Under the pieces are notes generated by a model. It was not told where the DNA came from. It saw nothing but the letters and a program-made list of their open reading frames with translations, and searched no databases. Positions 1 to 7,293 of a DNA stretch of 13,397 bases are shown piece after piece. The DNA is from JBEBSD01 sp040394475 (GTDB lineage Bacteria > Bacteroidota > Bacteroidia > Cytophagales > Spirosomataceae): contig JBEBSD010000118.1 in the NCBI GenBank assembly GCA_040394475.1, forward strand, positions 1 through 13,397, given 5' to 3'. The position numbers and the translations under genes are program-made. How positions within the stretch are numbered: position 1 is the first letter of the stretch; every line of letters starts with the position of its first letter.

Positions 1-963
1 TACTTCGTTGCTGTTTTATACAAGAAAATAGACGCGTTTTTATCTGACGGTCAACAACAGTTACAGATCCTTGGAGATCGTAATAGTTACAGCAAAACCG
101 ATCCGGACGCTTCGTTTATGCGGCTGAAAGACGACCATATGCAGAATGGTCAGTTGAAGCCAGCCTATAACGCTCAAATTAGCACTGAAAACTAATTTAT
201 TACCCATTTTAGCCTACTACACCAAACCGCTGGTGATACGACGACCTTAAAAGAACACCTGCAGGGCTTTGTAGCACATTACCATACCCAAAGCAAAGAA
301 GTGGTGGCCGACGCAGGTTATGGTAGTGAAGAAAACTATGAACTACTTGAAGAAAAGCAGATACAGGCTTACGTGAAGTATAATTACTTTCACAAAGAAC
401 AAAAACGCAGCCATAAGCAAGATCCTTTTCTTGCCGGTAATCTTTACTATAACCCCCAACAAGACTTTTTCGTCTGTCCGATGGGTCAAAGAATGGAATG
501 CGTGGGCAAAGGAAAAAAGGTCAGCAGCAACGGGCATGAATCGCAAGTTACTTATTATCAAGCCAAAAGGTGTGAAGGTTGCCCACTTCGGGGAATGTGC
601 CACAAGGCAGAAGGGAACAGGGTGCTACAGATCAATCATCGGCTTAACCAACTCAGGGACAAGGCCCGGCAACTATTGACAAGTCAAAAGGGATTGGAAC
701 ACCGAAGGCAACGAGCGATAGAACCTGAAGCTGTGTTTGGCAGGTAAAAAGCAACAACAAGTTTAACAGGTTTACAATGAGAGGGTTAAAGAAAAGCAGG
801 CCTAGAGTTTGGTCTGATGGCGCTTGCTCGCAACCTTCGAAAACTTGTCGTCAGGAAAAATGCTGACAAGAATATTGCGTCTAAAAGTAAACTAACAAGA
901 CAAAAAACAACCTTAATAATCGTCATTACCCCAATTCAAGTCCGCTATTCAATGGCAGCCTAG
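1..963 (+). pseudogene. IS1182-family DDE transposase, C-terminal part, degraded
   Basis: Read in frame 1 from the window edge, the translation contains family-typical blocks: DPDASFMRLKDDHMQNGQLKP, then VADAGYGSEENYELL with the second catalytic Asp, a cysteine-rich stretch (CEGCPLRGMC), and RRQRAIEPEAVFG with the catalytic Glu region. This matches the DDE_Tnp_1_6/IS1182 C-terminal architecture. Three lesions are visible. A TAA stop replaces the expected Gln after STEN at 193-195. One base is lost near 741, so frame 1 runs into a stop at 745-747 while frame 3 continues as QVKSNNKFNRFTMRGLKK. One base is gained in an A-rich run near 795, which restores frame 1 as LEFGLMALARNLRKL up to the stop at 961-963. 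The open segment 301-747 alone is therefore only a fragment. The N-terminus lies left of the window. The gene is almost certainly non-functional. Confidence 0.88.
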
Positions 964-994
964 AGGTTTTATCCAAAAGACTAAAACAGAAAGT

Positions 995-1025
995 AAAAAA
1001 GAGGCTGCCCTTTTTGGACAGCCTC
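995..1025 (-). terminator. Rho-independent terminator of the surface-protein gene
   Basis: On the minus strand, arms of 10 bp (1016-1025 and 1001-1010) pair with one G-U wobble around an AAAAA loop and are followed directly by six U residues (complement of 995-1000). On the plus strand the same arms contain a C-A mismatch and lack a U tract, so the signal serves the minus-strand gene ending at 1065. The 3' arm on the plus strand coincides with the presumed IS right end. Confidence 0.8.
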
Positions 1026-1064
1026 GTCATTACTTTATAATTGGAGCTTTTTCCCGATGACGAA

Positions 1065-3071
1065 CTAACGGGCAATGGCTACTTTTCCGGAGATAACGTT
1101 GCCGCTGAGATCTGTAAAACTGACAACATAGATTCCGGGAGTAAATTTAGTTACGTTTATTTCGTTCCGGATATCCGCTCCTGATCTGTAGACGCTGCTG
1201 CCAGCAGTATTGAAAATTTCAATCTTCGAAATTTCCAATCCTTGAAAATTCAACTTCATAATATCGGCTACCGGGTTGGGACTCATGGTGACAAACAGAT
1301 TGGCATTTGTCAATTGAATACTTTTGATATCGCTATAAGCGAAGGTTCCATCGCGGTCAATCATTTTTAGCCGGTAATAATTAGTTCCGGGAGCCAGGTT
1401 GCTGTGTGGAAAACTATAGTTGGATAACCCCTGTACAGTACCTCCGGCTCTTACGGTACCGATGGTCTCCCAGGTTTCTGTTGTCCGGCTGTGCGCCACT
1501 TCAAAACGGTCACTGTTGGATTCGGAAGTGGTCGTCCAATTGAGCGTGGCGTGGGTTCCTTCAAGCGAGACTTCAAACTTCGTCAGCGTTACCGGCAGTG
1601 ACGCATCCCAGGAGGCGGTTGCTGAACGGTGCGGTTTCGGGTTATCTCCCCGACTCAATCCAACAAAGGGCTGAATGTAAAAGTTGGGATTCGGCTCACC
1701 AGTAGCGGTTGTGTCATTGGCTATCCCGTCCGGGTCTCTGTAATCATCGCATGGTTCGTAAACTAATAAATTGGACACATTCCAGTAAAACGGTTGATCA
1801 TACGTAGCCGTCAGCGTAGCGGTAGCAGTAGTGGAATGGGTCAGCTCAATCGTAACAGGACTATTGACATCTGTAATTGTCAGTATATCGCCTGCTGCCA
1901 ATGTTCCATTACCGATAGAAGAGATCGAAGCCCCTCCCGTAACAGATAAAGTAAGAACAGGCTCATTGCTTAGAAGCGTGAAGCTGACGGGAGTGTTAGG
2001 TGCAACAGGACTGTTTCCTGTCCGGGTCAGGCTCAGGAACGGCTCGGCAGGGTCCGGCAAACTGGGTACTTCGGTTTGGGCCTGCTCGGCCAATGTTGCC
2101 GCTGCGAAATCGTAGTCTACTGGGCTGTCAAGCGTGCGCCAAATCGCGATCTGAGCATCCAGCCGATCTGCAAGCGCGTCGGTCTCCGCATTTTGCAGGA
2201 TCCAGATAATACGTGCTGTTTTTAATTGGTCATCCGGATCAACATCGGCGCTCGCATCAATATTATAATTTTCGGTAGCCCGATAGTCAAATGCGACCTG
2301 GCCGAAATAAAGACCGTAGAGAGGGGAGGCTACATCCAGATCGCTTCGTAAACAAAAGCCGATTTCGGAAGAAACAAAATTTTTGTTCTCGTCGAAAGTG
2401 CCCATGCATACAGGAGCATGGTTCCCCCCGTACAACTCCATATCATCGACAACTACATGGGAATTTGGATTGATAAACGCCTTCCAGATCGCACTGGTTC
2501 GGTTACGGCAGGTTGTAAACGTTTCATCGCCGGTATTAAAACGGATATTGACAGCACCAGGGTTCGTTCCGGTATTACCGGCAAATGCCAGGGTTACTGC
2601 ACCACTATAGATCTTCTCCGTACCAACGAGTGAAGCAGCAGTGCCCGGGAGAATGGTGAGATCTGCAGGTCCGGAACCATCCTCATTATTGTATATCGAA
2701 ATTTCCGACCCTGGTTCTAACTGAAGGGCTAAGAAATTCAGGATTACCTCGCCCGTAATGCTGTTAAGAACCGGATGAATGGTTCGGAGCCGGCGGGTAA
2801 GGGTGATATCCGTGGTTCCTCCTGAAAGCTCTAACTTTCCGACAGTAGCCCTACTGACTGCGTTGGGCCCTGTTGTAGCGGAGCCGGGAAAATAATTCAA
2901 ATGGGTTGCGGATTCAAAGTTGACAAATCTCATGCCGCCATCGGCGGCTACACAGGAAAAAGCGGGTGACTGACCGTAGGAAATTACGGATGAACACGCG
3001 AACAGAGCGGCTAGTGCTACAGCGATCACCAGGCTCCGGTGATTCGATAAATAAGTAACCATAGTTTTCAT
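1065..3071 (-). CDS. T9SS-secreted surface protein with putative Cys-Gln thioester domain
   Basis: This is a 668-residue exported protein. Residues 1-34 form a signal peptide, with likely cleavage after SYGQ; the LFAC at 23-26 is a poor lipobox. Residues about 215-325 resemble bacterial thioester (TED/TQXA) domains. They contain Cys240 in IGFCLRSD, a KTARIIWILQ helix at 284-293, and Gln307 in AQIAIW, which corresponds to the family TQxAIW motif with Ala in place of Thr. In those domains the Cys and Gln side chains form an internal thioester that can bond covalently to host or substrate amines. A beta-sandwich-like stretch follows (about 355-430). Then comes a fibronectin-like module (about 492-590, LPVTLTKFEV to YYRLKMIDRDG) and a type A T9SS sorting domain (about 595-668, SPNPVADIMKLNF to GKVAIAR). 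The export route is clear. The thioester assignment is inferred from motifs, and adhesion or matrix attachment is the likely role. It stands alone, divergent from the redoxin gene. Confidence 0.85.
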   Translation of the reverse strand: MKTMVTYLSNHRSLVIAVALAALFACSSVISYGQSPAFSCVAADGGMRFVNFESATHLNYFPGSATTGPNAVSRATVGKLELSGGTTDITLTRRLRTIHPVLNSITGEVILNFLALQLEPGSEISIYNNEDGSGPADLTILPGTAASLVGTEKIYSGAVTLAFAGNTGTNPGAVNIRFNTGDETFTTCRNRTSAIWKAFINPNSHVVVDDMELYGGNHAPVCMGTFDENKNFVSSEIGFCLRSDLDVASPLYGLYFGQVAFDYRATENYNIDASADVDPDDQLKTARIIWILQNAETDALADRLDAQIAIWRTLDSPVDYDFAAATLAEQAQTEVPSLPDPAEPFLSLTRTGNSPVAPNTPVSFTLLSNEPVLTLSVTGGASISSIGNGTLAAGDILTITDVNSPVTIELTHSTTATATLTATYDQPFYWNVSNLLVYEPCDDYRDPDGIANDTTATGEPNPNFYIQPFVGLSRGDNPKPHRSATASWDASLPVTLTKFEVSLEGTHATLNWTTTSESNSDRFEVAHSRTTETWETIGTVRAGGTVQGLSNYSFPHSNLAPGTNYYRLKMIDRDGTFAYSDIKSIQLTNANLFVTMSPNPVADIMKLNFQGLEISKIEIFNTAGSSVYRSGADIRNEINVTKFTPGIYVVSFTDLSGNVISGKVAIAR

Positions 3072-3381
3072 TTTTTGTTGATAGTAGAGTTAAATTTATA
3101 GATAGTAGAGTTAAACTTATGTTATGACGTAGGAATATTTCAGAAGTCTCGAAAGATATAGGATTTTTTTGTATTTATTTTGGAGTATAATTGTTTTGCA
3201 AGATTAAATTACTATTTATAATTAATCGATATTTGTTTGTGTCCCGTCATTGCATTATTGGATAAGTTTAAAATAAACCATAAATTAGCTAACCTATCCG
3301 AGTTAAATGCCGGAGCGAGGTGCTGGTCTGAAAACGGAAGAGGCTCCTTTCATCGCTGTTCATAAATGCTAACCGACCCTT
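3072..3381. other. AT-rich divergent intergenic region
   Basis: This 310-bp gap separates two divergent genes, so it should hold promoters in both directions. Positions 3090-3290 are markedly AT-rich. A 21-bp tandem repeat lies next to the minus-strand start. On the plus strand TAAGTTTA at 3263-3270 is one base from the Bacteroidota -7 consensus TAnnTTTG, and a TTTG at 3236-3239 lies 23 nt upstream, slightly further than usual, so it is only a weak promoter candidate for the redoxin gene. No convincing ORF or RNA gene is present. Confidence 0.5.
3080..3121. repeat. Two-copy 21-bp tandem direct repeat in the 5' leader
   Basis: Units 3080-3100 and 3101-3121 are adjacent and nearly identical (core GATAGTAGAGTTAAA), differing by a T/C at the sixteenth base and by the last base. 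The first unit ends 9 bp from the start codon of the minus-strand surface protein. It could be a recent local duplication in the leader or a tandem operator; the sequence does not decide. Confidence 0.8.
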
Positions 3382-4494
3382 ATGAAACCTTTGCACGTAA
3401 TCCGAATGGTCTGTCTGATGCTGCTGTCAGCACCCGTCTGCGGGCAGTCTTCGCTACAGGTCGGTCAGCCGGCGCCCGATTTCAACCTGACCGGAGTAGA
3501 CGGCAAGCGCTACTCTCTTAACAGTTTCAGGGAAGCCACGGTTTTGGTGGTGATTTTTACCTGCAATCATTGTCCTACCGCCCAGGCTTATGAGGAAAGG
3601 TTTAAAAAATTTACGCGTGATTACGCAGCGAAAGGAGTAGCGGTAGTGGCGGTTTCATCCAATGATCCGTTGGCCATTCGGTTAGATGAGCTCGGGTATA
3701 CCGACCTTGATGATACGTATGAAGCCATGAAAATCAGGGCCCGGGAGCATGAGTTTAATTTCCCTTACCTGTATGACGGTAAAACTCAGGAAACCGGCAG
3801 GGCCTATGGGGCACAGGCAACACCTCATGTGTTCGTCCTGGATAACAAACGGGCCATACGGTATCAGGGACGTTTTGACAATACAGAGAAACCCACGGCC
3901 ATTCCCGGTACCAACGATGTGATAGATGCCGTAGAGGCATTGCTGGCCGGGAAGCCGGTAGCCGTAGCGCAAACGAAAACCTTTGGATGTTCGATGAAAT
4001 TCTCGGATAAGCAGGTCACCGTAGCGCGTGAAAAGGAATCGTGGAAGCAAGAAACGGTCAATCTGGAAAAAATCGACGAAAAAGGCATCGCGGCGCTTTT
4101 AAAAAACGATTCTGATAAACTGCGGTTAATAAACGTTTGGGCGACCTGGTGCGGGCCCTGTGTGTCAGAATTCCCCGATTTCCTGACCATGTACCGGATG
4201 TACCGCGGCAGGGATTTCGAATTGGTGACCATCAGCGCCGACCCACCCGAAAAAGAGGAGAAGGTACTACAGTTCTTACAGAAGCGGTATGCTTCCAATA
4301 CCAATTACCTGTTTGACCAGGAAGACAAATACAAGCTGATCGAGGCGGTTGACCCCAACTGGCAGGGAGCATTGCCCTATACCTTGCTGATAGCGCCCGG
4401 CGGGAAAATCGTCTATGCACAACAAGGAACCATTGAGCCGTTACAGTTGAGAAAAATAATCGTAGAAAGCAGTTATATCGGGCGGTATTATTAG
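3382..4494 (+). CDS. Exported redoxin-thioredoxin two-domain protein
   Basis: This 370-residue protein has a signal peptide (1-22, cleavage near VCGQ/SS). Its first domain, about 25-200, is AhpC/TSA-redoxin-like and carries a CNHC motif (Cys61, Cys64) and a cis-Pro loop ATPHVF at 146-151. The linker carries FGCSMKFSDK, similar to a conserved segment after this domain in related Bacteroidota proteins. The second domain, about 225-370, is TlpA/thioredoxin-like, with WATWCGPC (Cys257, Cys260) and the cis-Pro segment ALPYTLL near 332. Both active-site pairs are intact, so it is expected to perform thiol-disulfide exchange or peroxide reduction in the periplasm. The ATG at 3382 gives a normal signal peptide, though no clear Shine-Dalgarno sequence precedes it. 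The next gene starts 157 bp downstream on the same strand. The physiological partner is unknown. Confidence 0.88.
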   Translation: MKPLHVIRMVCLMLLSAPVCGQSSLQVGQPAPDFNLTGVDGKRYSLNSFREATVLVVIFTCNHCPTAQAYEERFKKFTRDYAAKGVAVVAVSSNDPLAIRLDELGYTDLDDTYEAMKIRAREHEFNFPYLYDGKTQETGRAYGAQATPHVFVLDNKRAIRYQGRFDNTEKPTAIPGTNDVIDAVEALLAGKPVAVAQTKTFGCSMKFSDKQVTVAREKESWKQETVNLEKIDEKGIAALLKNDSDKLRLINVWATWCGPCVSEFPDFLTMYRMYRGRDFELVTISADPPEKEEKVLQFLQKRYASNTNYLFDQEDKYKLIEAVDPNWQGALPYTLLIAPGGKIVYAQQGTIEPLQLRKIIVESSYIGRYY

Positions 4495-4609
4495 AAATAG
4501 AAGTAGTCGTACGGGAGCCGCCGCGAACCTGTAAAAGAAAAGGACACCAAAACGTACTATTTACCGCAAAACCGTAGTATACTTGCAGCAAGAGTCATCA
4601 GAAACAAAA

Positions 4610-4637
4610 CCTCATACCTCATACCTCAAACCTCATA
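4610..4637 (+). repeat. Heptanucleotide tandem repeat (CCTCATA-type, 4 units)
   Basis: Four consecutive 7-mers read CCTCATA, CCTCATA, CCTCAAA, CCTCATA. The tract ends 14 bp before the ATG of the EEP lipoprotein at 4652, inside its probable leader. A single further CCTCATA lies after the gene at 5564-5570. Because 7 is not a multiple of 3, copy-number change would shift any frame reading through the tract. Confidence 0.9.
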
Positions 4638-4651
4638 CCTATTTATACCAA

Positions 4652-5524
4652 ATGAATACCAATCACCTTTTTAATTGGTCCCGGGGAATTGCTTTTTTAG
4701 CATTGGTTCTGGGAACAACTTCTTGTGCGGTTTTTAGAAGTAAACCCGTTAATTACCTGACCGTTGCCAGCTATAATCTCCGTATGGACACCAAAAACGA
4801 CGGTATCAATGCCTGGCCCAATCGAAAAGAAGACGTGAAGGCATTGATCCGTTTCCACGATTTTGATATATTCGGGACACAGGAGGGATTTCGGCATATG
4901 CTGGATGATATCGCTGAACTCCGGGAATTCAGTTACATAGGGAGCGGACGCGATGACGGAAAGAAAAAGGGAGAGCATTCGGCGATATTCTATCGAAAAG
5001 ACCGCTTTCGCTTGTTGGATTCCGGCGATTTCTGGTTGCGGGAAAACCCGGCAGAGCCCGGCAAGGGCTGGGATGCCACCTGCTGCAACCGGATCTCCTC
5101 CTGGGGGAAATTCAAGGACCGGAAAACCAAAAAAGAGTTTTATTTCTTCAATGTGCACTTCGACCACCAGGGAGTGGTGGCGCGCAGGGAATCCGGTAAG
5201 CTGATGGTAGAAAAAATAAAGCAACTTGCGGGCACGACACCGGTCATCCTGACGGGTGATTTTAATTCTAATCCGGAAACCGAACAGATTTATACCATCG
5301 GAACGCTGTTGAAAGACTCCAAAGGGATTAGTGAAGAACCTCCCTACGGGCCTGAAGGCACCTTCAACAGCTTTAAATGGGACGCTAAGCTGCTTGATCG
5401 GATCGATTATATCTTTGTAAGCGACGCGTTCAAAGTACAAAAATACGGCGTGTTGACTGATTCCAAGAACCAGCGGTATCCATCGGATCATCAGCCGGTA
5501 CTGGCGCGGGTTATTTTTAAGTAG
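4652..5524 (+). CDS. EEP-fold (endonuclease/exonuclease/phosphatase) lipoprotein
   Basis: With the start at 4652 the protein has 290 residues. An in-frame ATG at 4583 would add 23 residues read through the heptamer repeat and spoil the leader, so I prefer 4652. The N-terminus (hydrophobic to GTTSC, Cys25) looks like a lipoprotein leader, although the lipobox is not ideal. All core EEP-family motifs are present: YNLR (Asn42), TQE (Glu78), NVHFDH (His169), TGDFNSNP (Asp203, Asn205) and PSDHQP (Asp279, His280). This set binds a divalent metal and hydrolyses phosphoester bonds; the fold covers DNase I, sphingomyelinases and sugar or inositol phosphatases. Export and neighbouring glycan enzymes suggest a phosphorylated glycan or lipid rather than DNA, by inference. 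It is paralogous to the gene at 12357. A strong terminator follows. Confidence 0.88.
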   Translation: MNTNHLFNWSRGIAFLALVLGTTSCAVFRSKPVNYLTVASYNLRMDTKNDGINAWPNRKEDVKALIRFHDFDIFGTQEGFRHMLDDIAELREFSYIGSGRDDGKKKGEHSAIFYRKDRFRLLDSGDFWLRENPAEPGKGWDATCCNRISSWGKFKDRKTKKEFYFFNVHFDHQGVVARRESGKLMVEKIKQLAGTTPVILTGDFNSNPETEQIYTIGTLLKDSKGISEEPPYGPEGTFNSFKWDAKLLDRIDYIFVSDAFKVQKYGVLTDSKNQRYPSDHQPVLARVIFK

Positions 5525-5576
5525 CCTGGGAAGCTATAGAAGAGGAGTTCGCTTCCCGCGAAACCTCATAAATTAA

Positions 5577-5617
5577 ATCGACCCGATCAGTAGTAACTGG
5601 TTGGGTCGATCCTTTTT
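5577..5617 (+). terminator. Rho-independent terminator after the EEP lipoprotein gene
   Basis: Arms 5577-5590 and 5597-5610 can form a 14-bp stem (ATCGACCC against GGGTCGAT at the base, then GATCAG against CTGGTT with two G-U pairs) around the loop TAGTAA. It is followed by CC and five T residues. It separates this gene from the sulfatase, which starts 33 bp later, so the sulfatase probably has its own promoter or depends on readthrough. Confidence 0.88.
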
Positions 5618-5650
5618 GAAATAATCCTTTAATTAGCAACCAAACAGTTA

Positions 5651-7186
5651 ATGATGGTGAAGCATTTAGCAGGGCTGCTGTTAGCCGCCGCCCTCCTGTC
5701 GTGCCGGCAGGAGCAGAAGGAAGAACACCCGAACATTATTTTTATTTTTTCAGACGACCATGCGTATCAGGCGATTGGCGCCTATGGTAATCAATATGCC
5801 CGAACGCCCAATATCGACCGGATTGCCGGAGAAGGTGCGTTGTTACGCAATAACCTGGTCACCAATTCTATCTGCGGGCCGAGCCGGGCCACCCTGCTTA
5901 CCGGGAAATACAGCCATCAGAACGGCTACAAACGCAATGACCGGACGTTATTTAATACCAGCCAGACCTTGCTTCCCGTCGTCTTGCAGCAAAGTGGCTA
6001 CCAGACAGCCTGGGTGGGCAAAATGCACCTTAATAGCCTACCCGTCGGATTCGATTACTGGAACATCCTGCCCGGCCAGGGGAATTACTACAATCCTGAG
6101 TTTATCAGGAATCCGGGGGATACGACGCGATATGAAGGCTATGTGTCGGACCTGATCACAACATTTTCAACCGACTTCCTCGAACAGCGGGATCCTTCCA
6201 AACCGTTTTTCCTGATTGTCGGCCATAAAGCGACGCACCGGGAATGGCTGCCGCACCTGGAAGATCTGGGGGCCTACGATTCGGTTGATTTTCCGCTGCC
6301 CGAGACGTTCTACGATGCATATGAAGGCCGGAAAGCGGCTAAAGAGCAGGATATGACCATCGATAAAACCATGCGGATGCAACAAGATCTGAAGGTGAAC
6401 CTGGACTATGAAAAAGATTATGCTTACAAGCGTTTTAATCCGGAGCAGCTGCGGGTTTTCAAATCCTACTACGAGCGGATCGGGAAAGAGTCGGAAGGAC
6501 TCACCGGCAAGGCGCTGATTGAATGGAAATACCAGCGTTACCTCAAGGATTACCTGGCTACCGCCAACGGACTCGACCGGAATATCGGGAGACTGCTCGA
6601 TTACCTGGACGATACCGGCCTTTCCAAAAATACGGTGGTTATTTATGCCTCTGACCAGGGGTTCTACCTGGGCGAACATGGCTGGTTTGACAAGCGTTTT
6701 ATTTACGAAGAATCTCTGAAAACGCCTTTTGTTATCCGCTATCCCGGGAAAATAACACCCGGGAGCACGGTCTCTGACCTGGTGTCGAATATCGATTGGG
6801 CGCCCACAGTGCTGAATATCGCTGGTGCTGACGTCCCTTCGGACATGCAGGGAAAATCCTTCTTGCCGCTGCTCACCGGTGAAAACGAGACCAATCGCGT
6901 GCCCTGGCGGAAAGCAGCTTACTATCATTATTATGAATTTCCACAGCCGCATCATGTGTACCCGCATTTTGGTATCCGTACCGACCGTTACAAGCTGGCC
7001 TATTTTTATGGCGGCGCTGACGGGTGGGAGCTATATGACCTGGAAACAGATCCTTCTGAAATCAATAATCGCTATGGGAAAGCCGGAACGGAGGAATTAA
7101 CAGTCGATTTAAAAAAGCAGTTAAAAGCATTAATGACTGAATACAAGGACGACGAAGCGCTGAAGTTGCTGGAGGCCGCTCTCTGA
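5651..7186 (+). CDS. C-type sulfatase lipoprotein (family S1, possibly S1_11-like)
   Basis: This 511-residue protein belongs to the arylsulfatase/alkaline phosphatase superfamily. The leader ends in ALLSC (Cys18), suggesting a lipoprotein; an alternative start one codon later changes little. NIIFIFSDDH (Asp35, Asp36) supplies metal ligands. SICGPSRATLLTG places Cys75 in CxPSR, the residue converted to formylglycine in C-type sulfatases. GKMHL (Lys124, His126), GHKATHREW (His192) and ASDQGFYLGEHGWFDKR (Asp335) supply the other active-site elements. The DQG plus LGEHGWFDKR block resembles GlcNAc-6-O-sulfatase-like S1_11 members, but that subfamily call is from memory. It removes sulfate esters from a glycan in the periplasm or at the surface. 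A formylglycine-generating enzyme or anSME must be supplied from elsewhere. The GH16 gene follows after 107 bp with no terminator seen, so the two may be co-transcribed. Confidence 0.92.
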   Translation: MMVKHLAGLLLAAALLSCRQEQKEEHPNIIFIFSDDHAYQAIGAYGNQYARTPNIDRIAGEGALLRNNLVTNSICGPSRATLLTGKYSHQNGYKRNDRTLFNTSQTLLPVVLQQSGYQTAWVGKMHLNSLPVGFDYWNILPGQGNYYNPEFIRNPGDTTRYEGYVSDLITTFSTDFLEQRDPSKPFFLIVGHKATHREWLPHLEDLGAYDSVDFPLPETFYDAYEGRKAAKEQDMTIDKTMRMQQDLKVNLDYEKDYAYKRFNPEQLRVFKSYYERIGKESEGLTGKALIEWKYQRYLKDYLATANGLDRNIGRLLDYLDDTGLSKNTVVIYASDQGFYLGEHGWFDKRFIYEESLKTPFVIRYPGKITPGSTVSDLVSNIDWAPTVLNIAGADVPSDMQGKSFLPLLTGENETNRVPWRKAAYYHYYEFPQPHHVYPHFGIRTDRYKLAYFYGGADGWELYDLETDPSEINNRYGKAGTEELTVDLKKQLKALMTEYKDDEALKLLEAAL

Positions 7187-7293
7187 GACGTGTAATCGCT
7201 TTTGACCTCCTGCGCCACGCTGTATGCAGCACTCTCAATAACGGGAGGGCGGCAGATGTACCCGGGTGATCGGGCAAGTAATAACTGGAAATA

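Larger units (their letters stand above)
1..1025 (+). mobile_element. IS1182-family insertion sequence remnant, left end outside window
   Basis: The transposase remnant and its flank form the right part of an IS1182-type element. The probable right terminal inverted repeat is the stretch ending at 1025 (TTTTTGGACAGCCTC), which resembles the GAGGCTGTCC-type ends I associate with this family in Bacteroidota; that match is from memory and was not searched. The left end lies outside the window, so the matching inverted repeat and the target duplication cannot be checked. The coding part is broken, so the element should not move by itself. Its base composition is lower in GC than the genes further right. 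Confidence 0.7.

Noticed and set aside
4583..4651. Upstream start for the EEP lipoprotein
   Set aside because: It would translate the heptamer repeat and place a hydrophilic stretch before the export leader; the ATG at 4652 gives a normal leader.
4697..5491. A 264-codon open frame on the minus strand
   Set aside because: It lies wholly antisense to the EEP lipoprotein gene, whose motifs are intact, and its translation shows no domain or leader. It is open because of codon composition.
6167..6967. A 266-codon open frame on the minus strand
   Set aside because: It is antisense to the sulfatase gene and has no recognisable motif; a shadow frame.
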